Shown here: piece by piece, positions 30,987 to 42,376 of the stretch | How positions within the stretch are numbered: position 1 is the stretch's first letter | Layout: every line of letters begins with the position of its first letter | Assembly (NCBI GenBank): GCA_014896255.1 | Contig: JADBKT010000014.1 | Location: 1-64,000, forward strand | Length of the DNA stretch: 64,000 bases | From: Hydrogenibacillus sp. | GTDB taxonomy: Bacteria; Bacillota; Bacilli; Thermicanales; DSM-22653 | Reading direction: 5' to 3' | Translations under genes and position numbers: made by a program | Notes under the pieces: generated by a model | What the model saw: the letters and a program-made list of their open reading frames with translations, nothing else | What the model was told of the DNA's origin: nothing | The model's database searches: none

Positions 30987-31135
30987 AAAAAACCCCTCTC
31001 CAGAGAGAGGGGCTGCCGATCACAACCTTGCACGGTCCGAATCATTTGCCGAGGACGCGCAAAGGTTCATGACAGAGAACGGCATACCGCGTCGCCGTCC
31101 ACCTTGTCAGCCTCTCTGGGCTGCCTTTAAAGGTG
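30987..31135 (-). promoter_or_regulatory. PyrR-responsive transcription attenuator
   Basis: PyrR loop CCUUUAAAGGCAGCCCAGAGAGGCUGACAAGG (31100-31135); terminator CCCCTCTC-TCTG-GAGAGGGG-TTTTTT (30987-31012). CCAGAGAG can pair with CUCUCUGG of the terminator arm. Confidence 0.88.
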
Positions 31136-31150
31136 CTGATTGTCCTCACC

Positions 31151-31179
31151 ATTATGCGCCGAGGGCCGTTCATCGTCAA
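31151..31179 (-). promoter_or_regulatory. Putative sigma-A promoter of the pyr operon
   Basis: Minus strand TTGACG, 17 nt, CATAAT. Confidence 0.75.
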
Positions 31180-31182
31180 GCG

Positions 31183-32181
31183 CTAATTTTGCTCTTCCCC
31201 CGCGTTCTCCGACAGCGCCGCGATCAAGCGCTCCATGTCCGGCGGAAAGGGCGAGGTGAAGGTCATCCACCGCCCCGTCTCCGGGTGACGAAAACCGACG
31301 CGCATCGCATGCAACGCCTGCCGAGCCATTCCGGCCGCACGACAACGTCCGTACAGCGGATCGCCGACAAGGGGATGGCCGATGGCATGAAAGTGCACGC
31401 GCACCTGATGCGTCCGACCCGTCTCGAGCGCCGCTTCGACGAGCGTATGGGCCAAAAAGCGGCGCACCGCCCGGTAGCGCGTGCGCGCCGTTTTGCCATG
31501 CGGTACGACGGCCATCCGCTTGCGGTCCGTCGGATGGCGGGCGATCGGCAGGTCGATCAGCCCTTCGTCCGCCTCGACGACGCCGCAGACCACGGCGGCG
31601 TAGACGCGTTCCACCGTCCGCGCCGCAAACTGCTCGGACAGCTTAAGGTGCGCCGCGTCCGTCTTGGCGACAATGACGAGCCCGGAAGTGTCCTGATCGA
31701 GGCGATGGACGATGCCCGGGCGAAGCACGCCGCCCACGCCGGAGAGTTCGCGCAGGTGATACAACAAAGCGTTCACGAGCGTATCGTCGGTATGCCCCGG
31801 CGCCGGATGCACGCTCATCCCCGCCGGTTTGTCGACAACGGCGAGGGCGGCGTCCTCATAGACGATGGACAGCGAAAGCGGCACCGGTTTCGGCGCCGCC
31901 GGTTCCGGCGCCGGCGGGCGGACGTTCACCGCTTCCCCGCCCTGCAAGCGGTAAGACGGCTTGACCGCCGCGCCGTCCACCGTCACCCGGCCCTCTTCGA
32001 TCCACTTCTGCACCTGTGCCCGGGAGGCAGCGATCATCCGGCGCACGAAGACGTCCAGCCGAACGCCCCGCGCCTCTTCGCCGGCGAACAACCGCATCGG
32101 TTCTGCCGTCCGTTGCCCGTTCATGCCGGGACCGAGCCGATCATTTTCTCCCATATGCATCCGCCCGTTTGCCGTCCTCAT
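31183..32181 (-). CDS. RluD-family pseudouridine synthase (YlyB-like)
   Basis: DVFVRRMI..ASRAQVQKWIEEGRVTVDG, GIVHRLDQDTSGLVIVAKTD, ETGRTHQVRVHFHAIGHPLVGDPLYG. Confidence 0.94.
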   Translation of the reverse strand: MRTANGRMHMGENDRLGPGMNGQRTAEPMRLFAGEEARGVRLDVFVRRMIAASRAQVQKWIEEGRVTVDGAAVKPSYRLQGGEAVNVRPPAPEPAAPKPVPLSLSIVYEDAALAVVDKPAGMSVHPAPGHTDDTLVNALLYHLRELSGVGGVLRPGIVHRLDQDTSGLVIVAKTDAAHLKLSEQFAARTVERVYAAVVCGVVEADEGLIDLPIARHPTDRKRMAVVPHGKTARTRYRAVRRFLAHTLVEAALETGRTHQVRVHFHAIGHPLVGDPLYGRCRAAGMARQALHAMRVGFRHPETGRWMTFTSPFPPDMERLIAALSENAGEEQN

Positions 32182-32657
32182 TCTTTACCGCTTTCGCCGA
32201 CCGCCGATCGATCCGTTCTCCGCAGCGCCGTCCAGAACCAGAGCGCCGCGCCGATGGTGATCGCCGAATCGGCGACGTTGAATATCGGATAGTGAATGAT
32301 GCGCACATCGATGAAATCGATCACCCGACCCGTCGCCGCCCGATCGACAAAATTGCCGAGTGCTCCGCCCAGGATGAGCGCCAAGGAGACCGCAAGCCAC
32401 GCAGACTGCCGCATCGCGCGGGGCAAGTACCAAAGGATGGCGAAGATCACGACGACGGTGATGAGCAAGAAAAAAAACCGCGCGCCCTGAAGCAGCCCGA
32501 ACGCCGCCCCGGCGTTTTCATGCGCGGTGATGTGGAGCACCCCCGGCCAGACGGCAATCGATTCGCCCGGCGCGAGGCGGGCGGAGATCCACAGCTTGCT
32601 CACGCGATCGAGCAGCAACACCAAGAGCGCCAGAAGATAATACCGGCCCTGTTGCAA
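32178..32657 (-). CDS. lspA: Signal peptidase II
   Basis: VLLLDRVSKLWI, HENAGAAFGLLQGARFFF, ALILGGALGNFVDRAATGRVIDFIDV, FNVADSAITIGAALWF. Start approximate (TTG 32657). Confidence 0.9.
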   Translation of the reverse strand: MQQGRYYLLALLVLLLDRVSKLWISARLAPGESIAVWPGVLHITAHENAGAAFGLLQGARFFFLLITVVVIFAILWYLPRAMRQSAWLAVSLALILGGALGNFVDRAATGRVIDFIDVRIIHYPIFNVADSAITIGAALWFWTALRRTDRSAVGESGKE

Positions 32658-32682
32658 ACGCCATAACCCCTTCAGAAAAACT

Positions 32683-34758
32683 TTACGCGAACCGTTCCAT
32701 GAGCGCGTCTTTCGGCATCGGGCGACCGAAATAAAAGCCCTGCATATTATAACAGGCGTTGGACGACAAAAAATCCACTTGCGCTTTTTGCTCGACGCCT
32801 TCCGCGACGACGTCCAAACCGAGCGCATGGGCGAGGTGGATGATCGCCGTAGCGATGACCGCATCGTCTTGCGAAGATTCGATGGCGCTGATGAACGACC
32901 GATCGATCTTCACCGTATCGACCGGCAATTTGTGAAGATAACTGAGCGACGAGTAGCCGGTGCCGAAATCATCGACGGCGACCTTGACCCCCAACGCCTT
33001 GAGCGCCTTGAGTTTCTTGACGCTTTCGTCGACGTTCTGCATAATGACGCTTTCGGTCAATTCCAACGCCAGATGTTGCGGCGGAAGCCCGGTCTCCTTC
33101 AACACGCCGTAGACCTGATCGATGAAATCCGGCTGTTCAAACTGCTTGAGCGAAATGTTGACATTCACCCTCCCTTGGAAACGCCCCTCGTCCAGCCATG
33201 CACGCATCTGCAACGCCGCTTCACGGAGTACCCAACGCCCGATGGGAACGATCATGCCCGTCTCTTCGGCGATGGGAATAAACTCGCCGGGGGAAATGAG
33301 GCCGAGATTCGGATGCAACCATCTCAAAAGCGCTTCGACCGCGAAGATCTGCTTGCTGACGACATTATACAACGGCTGGTAATGAAGGACAAACTGCTCG
33401 CCGCCGATCGTCCGTCGGAGTTCCGTCTCGATGAGCAGGCGATTCAATCGCCGGGCATACATCTCCCCGTCAAAAAAACGCATCGCCCCGCGGGAGGCCG
33501 TTTTCGCCTCATAAAGCGCCATGTCCGCGTATTGCCAAAGGACGTCGACCGTCTTCCCGTCCTCCGGATAAACGCTCACCCCGATGCTTGCGGTCACGCG
33601 CCAATCGTATTCGCTCAAACGAAACGGCCGTTCGAAAACGCCTTGCACCCGGTGAAGCGTCCGTTCGATCTCCGAGCGGTATTGACCGCGAAGCCAAAAG
33701 GCGAATTCATCGGGACCGATGCGCGCCACGCTGCAGGGATCGAGCACGTCGGTCAGTCGAGCGGTCACGGCGCTGATCAACCGATCTCCGTAACCGTGCC
33801 CCAACGTTTCATTGATGAACTTAAACCGGTCGATGTTGAGCAGAACCAAGGCGATGAGCGACCGTTCCTCGGACCCCCGGAGCACCTCCGTGAACTCCGC
33901 GTAAAATCCCTCGCGGTTTAAAAGACCGCTTTTAGGGTCCCGCCGTTCCGTCGATCCGCGCGCGAGCGCCTCGTGATCGGCGAGCGTGATGACCGTCAGG
34001 TACGCTACGCCGTCGCCCTGCGGAAGGCGCATCGTCCCGACCTTCACGGTGCTCGTTGCGCCGTCCGGGCGCTTGGCTTTCAGGACGAGCGGCGCCGAAC
34101 GCGCTTCAATCAACGACTGTAAAAACGTCGAACGGCTTTCCGAAACGAACAACTTCAGCGGCGAGAGGCCGATCATTCGGCTTTCTCGATGTCCGAAAAA
34201 ACGATACGCACACGCATTGGCGTACAAAATGCGGCCGTCCTGGTGGATGACTGCCGGAACGTCGAACAATTCCAGAACTTCGGACGGAAAAGAATCGCCA
34301 TGTTTGACGCCGTCCGATCGGGCGACGACCAGCGCCCAAAACACATCCGGCATACCTTCCGGTGACGGATCGGAACCGACCGGCAAAATATAAACATTGA
34401 AATGAAGATCGTTCAAGGACAAGGGATACCAAGACGGGCGGCGGACGCGCAACATTTTTTGAAGCGAGACGACGATCTGGTTCCGCCAACGGGGGAACAA
34501 CGCACCGATCGGAACGCCTGCGCGATCCGACAATCGCCGCTCGATTTCGGAAGGCGAAACATTTGCTTCAAAATCGGGCGGTGTTTCGCTCATTTCGGCC
34601 GTCGACGTGGCCGCTGCGGTTTGAAGCTGCTTCCAAAACGGCATCGCCCAGGCGCCGTACGCTTCGGTGACGACATAATCCTCGCCGATCCGACGAAAAC
34701 GGGCCAAAAAAAACGGCATTCGATTTAAGCTTTGAATCAATTCGCTGGCATGACGCAT
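32683..34758 (-). CDS. PAS-GGDEF-EAL protein
   Basis: LLNIDRFKFINETLGHGYGDRLI, RIGPDEFAFWL (degenerate GGDEF), VEALLRWLHPNLG, LELTESVIMQ, DDFGTGYSSLSYLHKLPVDTVKIDRSFI. Confidence 0.93.
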   Translation of the reverse strand: MRHASELIQSLNRMPFFLARFRRIGEDYVVTEAYGAWAMPFWKQLQTAAATSTAEMSETPPDFEANVSPSEIERRLSDRAGVPIGALFPRWRNQIVVSLQKMLRVRRPSWYPLSLNDLHFNVYILPVGSDPSPEGMPDVFWALVVARSDGVKHGDSFPSEVLELFDVPAVIHQDGRILYANACAYRFFGHRESRMIGLSPLKLFVSESRSTFLQSLIEARSAPLVLKAKRPDGATSTVKVGTMRLPQGDGVAYLTVITLADHEALARGSTERRDPKSGLLNREGFYAEFTEVLRGSEERSLIALVLLNIDRFKFINETLGHGYGDRLISAVTARLTDVLDPCSVARIGPDEFAFWLRGQYRSEIERTLHRVQGVFERPFRLSEYDWRVTASIGVSVYPEDGKTVDVLWQYADMALYEAKTASRGAMRFFDGEMYARRLNRLLIETELRRTIGGEQFVLHYQPLYNVVSKQIFAVEALLRWLHPNLGLISPGEFIPIAEETGMIVPIGRWVLREAALQMRAWLDEGRFQGRVNVNISLKQFEQPDFIDQVYGVLKETGLPPQHLALELTESVIMQNVDESVKKLKALKALGVKVAVDDFGTGYSSLSYLHKLPVDTVKIDRSFISAIESSQDDAVIATAIIHLAHALGLDVVAEGVEQKAQVDFLSSNACYNMQGFYFGRPMPKDALMERFA

Positions 34759-34857
34759 ACCGGATCGACACCTTTTCTATGCTTGGTTCACGGACTTCCA
34801 AAAATGACCTCTGTTTTATCTTAACGTAACTCCCGACAAAGTGCGATAGGAAAAATG

Positions 34858-35406
34858 TCACATTTTCGGTTCGATGGAGTCCGGCGTATCGCTCGAGCCG
34901 TAGTGCTCCAGCATCTGCCACACGTCTTCACCGTCGACACCCGGCTCACCGCGCAGGCGATCCTCCCTTGCCGGCCGAAGACCGCCGATCACATCCTCTT
35001 CCGCCGGGCGCGTCGTGCGCCCGCGCGCCGCTTCGTCTGCCTTCCGCGCGTCGTCGAATTCGGACTGACATTGAATGCAGCGCCGCGCTGTCGGCACGAC
35101 CAAAAGCCGCTTTGGATCGATGGGCCGACCGCACGCTTCGCAGAGTCCGTACCTCCCTCGATTAAGGCGCTCCAAGGCGGCATCGATTTCCGAGAGCTGC
35201 TCGAACGCGTCATTCATCAAGGCCACGTCTTTTTCCCGCTCGAACAGGTCGCCCGCCGTATCCGCGGGGTGGTTGTCGTATTGGGACAGTTCCGTCTCCC
35301 CGGCGCGACTCAAAAGTCCAAAGCGCGCGTTCCGCTTCAGCAAACCGTGTATGGCCTCCCGCTCGGCCCACAACAGCTTTCGATACGTATCCCGTCGCGC
35401 TTCCAT
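34858..35406 (-). CDS. TraR/DksA-type zinc finger protein (YlyA-like)
   Basis: LERLNRGRYGLCEACGRPIDPKRLLVVPTARRCIQCQSEFD; position downstream of ileS. Confidence 0.85.
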   Translation of the reverse strand: MEARRDTYRKLLWAEREAIHGLLKRNARFGLLSRAGETELSQYDNHPADTAGDLFEREKDVALMNDAFEQLSEIDAALERLNRGRYGLCEACGRPIDPKRLLVVPTARRCIQCQSEFDDARKADEAARGRTTRPAEEDVIGGLRPAREDRLRGEPGVDGEDVWQMLEHYGSSDTPDSIEPKM

Positions 35407-35516
35407 GTTGGTCACCTCTTTCGCCCCAACCGAGCCGTGTGATGTGCTGCGGTGCAAGCGTTGTCTCTCGTACGCGCTTAGTCTGCCCATCCTCTTTGAA
35501 ATCCGTCTTGCCGTCG

Positions 35517-35546
35517 ACAAAAAAAAACGGCCCCAAAGGGCCGTTT
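35517..35546 (-). terminator. Rho-independent terminator downstream of ileS
   Basis: Minus strand AAACGGCCC-TTTG-GGGCCGTTT followed by a T run. Confidence 0.88.
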
Positions 35547-35586
35547 CGTACAGCCGTCGATGCTTCGGGCCGAAGGCAAATGCGGT

Positions 35587-38361
<2,775 letters not shown>

Positions 38362-38384
38362 GGCGTTCCCTCCAAAAGATGTGG

Positions 38385-38479
38385 GCCGCGAACAAAAAAC
38401 CCCTCTTTCCGACGGTGCGTCCGCGGATGAAGAGGGCACGCGGCCTAAAGCCGAGTCGCCACTGTTTTGTCTTATTATA
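38385..38479 (-). promoter_or_regulatory. Short ileS leader containing an intrinsic-terminator-like hairpin
   Basis: Minus strand CCCTCTTCATCCGCGGACGCACCGTCGGAAAGAGGGGTTTTTT between the promoter and the GTG start. Confidence 0.6.
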
Positions 38480-38502
38480 TGCTTTCTGCAAAAGGGGGTC
38501 AA
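38474..38502 (-). promoter_or_regulatory. Putative sigma-A promoter of ileS
   Basis: Minus strand TTGACC, 17 nt, TATAAT. Confidence 0.8.
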
Positions 38503-38509
38503 GAACCGG

Positions 38510-39091
38510 TTAAGCCACTGAATCTGAACGAACCCTTTCTGGCGTCTTCCCCCAACGCGCTCTGACATACGGGACGACCCAGCGATCGAGGCCGAAACGA
38601 CCGGCGTTGGCCCCGGCAACGAGGATGAAGATGCTGAGCAAGACCATCTGCGGGTTGGTGCTCAACGTACCGCTGAACATGAAGGCGAAGTTCATCACCG
38701 CTCCGAAGAATACCGCCGCCGTCGTAAAGCAGCCGAGAAGCAGGCCGAGCCCGACGAGAATCTCTCCCCACGGCACGAGAAAGTTGAACAGCCCTACGTT
38801 CGGGAGGGCAAATCCGTCGATGAAGGCAGCCCACCACGATGGAACGTCCGGATGTTCCCCAGCGGTCTTCGCCAGGGCACCCTTCAGGTATCCGGAGGCG
38901 TCGAAACCGCCGAGCTTGTGAAGCCCGGCCTCGAACCACGACCATCCGAGATAAAGCCGAAGGACAAAAAGCACCCCGGAAGCGTATACGTTTTCCCGTA
39001 GCCAGCCGACGAAAGAAAAAACCGGTTTGCCAAAAGCCACCTCACGGGTCCAGCGTTCATCTTTCCACATCGTCATTCCCTCCTCTTTCAC
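38510..39091 (-). CDS. DoxX family membrane protein
   Basis: [78 protein letters not shown]. Confidence 0.88.
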   Translation of the reverse strand: MKEEGMTMWKDERWTREVAFGKPVFSFVGWLRENVYASGVLFVLRLYLGWSWFEAGLHKLGGFDASGYLKGALAKTAGEHPDVPSWWAAFIDGFALPNVGLFNFLVPWGEILVGLGLLLGCFTTAAVFFGAVMNFAFMFSGTLSTNPQMVLLSIFILVAGANAGRFGLDRWVVPYVRARWGKTPERVRSDSVA

Positions 39092-39270
39092 CTGTCTTGG
39101 CCTCGATTCGAAAGGTTACTTTTACCTTCCGCAATAACAGTGTACGACCCAGAAAATCAACCGGCAAGAGACTTGTGAAGATGTTCACATACTTGCTGAA
39201 AATGTATTAATCCTTTTTGAACACGATTTTGAACTTTACGTGACGGAGATCGGACGCTCAAACAATAGAT

Positions 39271-39317
39271 TTGCCGCCACATCCCCGGGACGGATTCCCG
39301 GAGGATGCGGCGGCAGG
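39271..39317 (-). terminator. Long GC-rich hairpin downstream of divIVA
   Basis: GCCGCC-a-CATCC-CCGGGA-CGGAT-TCCCGG-a-GGATG-c-GGCGGC; weak T-tract. Confidence 0.6.
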
Positions 39318-39324
39318 GTTATGG

Positions 39325-39813
39325 TCAACTTTCTCCCTCTTCCCCCAGCTCGTGATCGGTCAGACTCTCCCAATCGTTGGAACGGAGCATCTCGAGCTGC
39401 GCCTCCAAAAGCGTCCGAAAGCGGTTGCGGTACACCGCCGCGCGTTTTTTGAGCTCCTCGATCTCGATCTGCACTTTGCGCGCTTTGGTGAGCGCCTCGT
39501 CGATGATGCGGCTCGCGTTCTTTTCCGCTTCCTTGACGATCAGTTCCGCTTCTTTGCGCGCGTTGGACTTGAGCTCCTCGGCCGCCTCCTGGGCCACGAT
39601 GATCGACTTGGAGAGCGTCTCCTCCAACGTCTCAAAATGGCGCAGCCGCTCCTCGAGCTCCTTGATGCGGGCCTTGAGCGACTCGTTGGTGCGGATGAGT
39701 TCGTCATAATCGCGGATGATTTCATTGAGAAAATCATTGACTTCGTCGATGTTGTATCCGCGAAAGCTGATCGAGAATTCCTTGTTATGTATGTCGAGCG
39801 GGCTAAGCGGCAT
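39325..39813 (-). CDS. divIVA: Cell-division initiation protein DivIVA
   Basis: LSPLDIHNKEFSISFRGYNIDEVNDFLNEIIRDYDELIRTN then coiled coil. Confidence 0.95.
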   Translation of the reverse strand: MPLSPLDIHNKEFSISFRGYNIDEVNDFLNEIIRDYDELIRTNESLKARIKELEERLRHFETLEETLSKSIIVAQEAAEELKSNARKEAELIVKEAEKNASRIIDEALTKARKVQIEIEELKKRAAVYRNRFRTLLEAQLEMLRSNDWESLTDHELGEEGES

Positions 39814-39844
39814 CCCGATTCGGTCCTCCCACCGGCACGTCGTC

Positions 39845-40654
39845 CTACCGTCGCGCTCCCGTGAAAGCGACGGCGAGACGGATACGCCCTTTTTGACTTC
39901 TGCCGAGCAACGATACGATCTCCAAACGGCCGAACCCACGCACCGAAACGAGGTCGCCGAGGGCGAGTTTCGCGTCTGGAGCATCCACGGGACGGTGGTT
40001 CACTTTCACCGCGCCGCCATGGACGAGTTTTTTCGCCGCCTCCCGCGACAGCTGAAGCGCTTCGGCGATGACGGCGTCCAAGCGCATGGAAGCGACGGAG
40101 ACGATTTTTTCCTGCTTCGGCGACGAAAAATGCGGCAAGCGTTCCGACCAGTTTCCCGGGCGGACAGCGACGCCGATCACGCCGACGCGCTTGAGATGTT
40201 CGACCACAAACGGCGCGAGCGCCGCCGTCGTGACGATTTCCGCCCGCCCGGACGTAAGACGGATATCTCCCACCCGTTCCCGCTCAATGCCGAGGCCCAA
40301 AACCGCGCCGAGCACGTCGCGATGTTCGAGTGTTCCGAAGGCGCTGTTCCACGTCACGTCGACGAGGCCCAGTTCAAACGTCTCCGGATCGCGCGCCACA
40401 TCTTCCTCCATCCCCTTCGGGACGAACAACGCCCGAACCCGTTCGGCCTCGCCGTCGCCCCCGAAGAATACCGCGCCGACCGCAAGGGCACCGGCGACGA
40501 GATCGGCGATCTCCCGCCCCCGCGGATCGACGAAAGCGGTCAGCCGCCAAGTCCCGTGCGCGCGGACGCTTCGGGCGATGTCGATGAGCCGCCGGGCCTC
40601 CGGCCGTTCATCCGGGTGCAGGTGGACGAATAACGCCGATTCCGCGTCACGCAT
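39845..40654 (-). CDS. ylmH: YlmH family RNA-binding (S4 domain) protein
   Basis: MRLDAVIAEALQLSREAAKKLVHGGAVKVNHRPVDAPDAKLALGDLVSVRGFGRLEI; between sepF and divIVA. Confidence 0.9.
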   Translation of the reverse strand: MRDAESALFVHLHPDERPEARRLIDIARSVRAHGTWRLTAFVDPRGREIADLVAGALAVGAVFFGGDGEAERVRALFVPKGMEEDVARDPETFELGLVDVTWNSAFGTLEHRDVLGAVLGLGIERERVGDIRLTSGRAEIVTTAALAPFVVEHLKRVGVIGVAVRPGNWSERLPHFSSPKQEKIVSVASMRLDAVIAEALQLSREAAKKLVHGGAVKVNHRPVDAPDAKLALGDLVSVRGFGRLEIVSLLGRSQKGRIRLAVAFTGARR

Positions 40655-41075
40655 CGTCGCGCTCTTGTTCCTCCCAGCTGGCGATCGCCCCCTGAACGTC
40701 GACTTGGTCCGGCGCGAGCAGGTAGACGTCTTCACCCAACCGGCTGATGACGCCGTCTAAGACGTATACCGCCCCACTCAAAAAATCTTTCATCCGCTGC
40801 AGGTGTTCCGGGCGGATGCGGTGCAGATTGACGATCACCGTCCGCCGGGCCCGGAGATGATCGGCCATCTCTTTGACCTCGTTGAACGAGCGCGGTTCGA
40901 TGAGCACCACCTTCTGCTGCGCCTTGGCCCGGGCGTCGTCCAGCGCGACGATGTTCGGGCGGCGACCGGCGCGCCGCGGTTCTTCCGGCGTTTCGACAAC
41001 CTGTGCAGATTCCGTATCTTCCAGAACTTCCCGTTCGTCGCTCAAACCGAGATAAGTCAAAACTTTTTGCATCAT
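40647..41075 (-). CDS. sepF: Cell division protein SepF
   Basis: VVLIEPRSFNEVKEMADHLRARRTVIVNLHRIRPEHLQRMKDFLSGAVYVLDGVISRLGEDVYLLAPDQVDV. Confidence 0.95.
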   Translation of the reverse strand: MMQKVLTYLGLSDEREVLEDTESAQVVETPEEPRRAGRRPNIVALDDARAKAQQKVVLIEPRSFNEVKEMADHLRARRTVIVNLHRIRPEHLQRMKDFLSGAVYVLDGVISRLGEDVYLLAPDQVDVQGAIASWEEQERDDA

Positions 41076-41908
41076 CTGTGCTCCCCTCCGTTCGGCCGGT
41101 CGCTCGGTAACGCGATGTACGCCGCCATCCGCCCGGCCCGACGGCCGTCGCGACGATAGGAAAAAAGGCCCGCGCCCGGCTCCGTAGTACATCTGTTGGT
41201 CCATTCGATATGCGTCGACGGAATTCCTGCTTGTTCGAGCAAAAAACGATTGATTTTCACCAAATCCAGGAGATATTTCCCATCGCCTCTCGACATCAGT
41301 CCCGGCACGGCATCGCCGAAATTCGCGGCGAAGATCTCGGCCACCGGTCGGTCGACTTCATAATCACGGCCGCAGATGCCCGGACCGATGACGACGAAAA
41401 GCTCGCTCGGCGATACCGCAAACGCCTGGCGGAACGCCGACAACGTCGATGCGGCGATGTTCGCCGCCGTCCCCCGCCAACCGGCGTGGGCCAATCCGAC
41501 CGCCCGAACGCCGGGAGCGTAAAAATAAAGCGGCAGACAGTCGGCGTAAAAAAGGACGAGCAACGCATCGGTCTTCGTGATGAGTGCGTCGGCGTCCGGG
41601 ATGGCCGACGCCAATCGATCGCGACCACGGCCGACATCTTTCGGGCCGACCACGGCGACCCGGGAACCGTGCACCTGCCGGGCGGTCGTAAGATGCTCGA
41701 ACGGAAGGTCGAGCCGCGCGGCAAGCGTGCGCCGCCGCCCGATGACCGAAGACGCCTCGTCTTCGACATGGAGCGCCATGTTCCCGAACGCCGCGCGCGT
41801 CATCCCGGCCCGCGGCGGTCGATGACCGGACGCTTCGGATGCTCCTATCGGCCAGTGCACCAGCTCGAACACCCGACCGTCGGCGCTCAGGCGAAACGGC
41901 TCACCCAT
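41072..41908 (-). CDS. Polyphenol oxidase / purine nucleoside phosphorylase family YlmD (PgeF-like)
   Basis: LTTARQVHGSRVAVV, DALITKTDALLVLFYADCLPLYFYAPGVRAVGLAHAGWRGTAANI, GPGICGRDYEV. Confidence 0.92.
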   Translation of the reverse strand: MGEPFRLSADGRVFELVHWPIGASEASGHRPPRAGMTRAAFGNMALHVEDEASSVIGRRRTLAARLDLPFEHLTTARQVHGSRVAVVGPKDVGRGRDRLASAIPDADALITKTDALLVLFYADCLPLYFYAPGVRAVGLAHAGWRGTAANIAASTLSAFRQAFAVSPSELFVVIGPGICGRDYEVDRPVAEIFAANFGDAVPGLMSRGDGKYLLDLVKINRFLLEQAGIPSTHIEWTNRCTTEPGAGLFSYRRDGRRAGRMAAYIALPSDRPNGGEHR

Positions 41909-42014
41909 CGTGTTCACCCTTGTATCATTATACACGGTTTTTCCGTTTCTGTCGCGCGCATTCTTTCTTTTTCGACATCGGTGAGGATGATTGGGACGAC
42001 GGGAGCGCATTCGG

Positions 42015-42311
42015 TCATGTTTTGCCGACGCTTTCCCGGTCGTCCGGATCGGCGTACGAACGCGTCTTCGACGGCAGACTCGTGCGTACGAGGATGACGT
42101 CGATGCCGATCTTGACGATGTTCTCCCAGGGGATGACGATGTCGCTCCCGCCCGGCAAGAGGCCGAACATTCGCCCCCCGGACGGAATGACGAGGGCGCG
42201 GACCCGCCCTTCGACGAGATCGAGTTCGAGATCGCCGACGCGGCCGAGGCGCTTTCCGTCGGCCACATCGACGACGTCTTTGGTTTGAAACTCAGAAATT
42301 TTGATCATCAC
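42015..42311 (-). CDS. PRC-barrel protein, YlmC/YmxH family (sporulation)
   Basis: ISEFQTKDVVDVADGKRLGRVGDLELDLVEGRVRALVIP..IVIPWENIVKIGIDVILV. Confidence 0.9.
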   Translation of the reverse strand: MMIKISEFQTKDVVDVADGKRLGRVGDLELDLVEGRVRALVIPSGGRMFGLLPGGSDIVIPWENIVKIGIDVILVRTSLPSKTRSYADPDDRESVGKT

Positions 42312-42376
42312 CCGTCACCCGCTTTCCCCTGCTCCCCAGTATATGCGAAAGCAGAGTGCGGGTAACCCTAAAGCCT

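Noticed and set aside
38430-38450. AGGGCACGCGG resembling part of a T-box motif
   Set aside because: It is on the plus strand, with no plus-strand gene downstream; ileS is on the minus strand.
38362-38619. N-terminal extension of the 1010-aa ileS ORF
   Set aside because: It crosses the terminator-like hairpin and promoter; GTG 38361 with an SD gives the canonical start.
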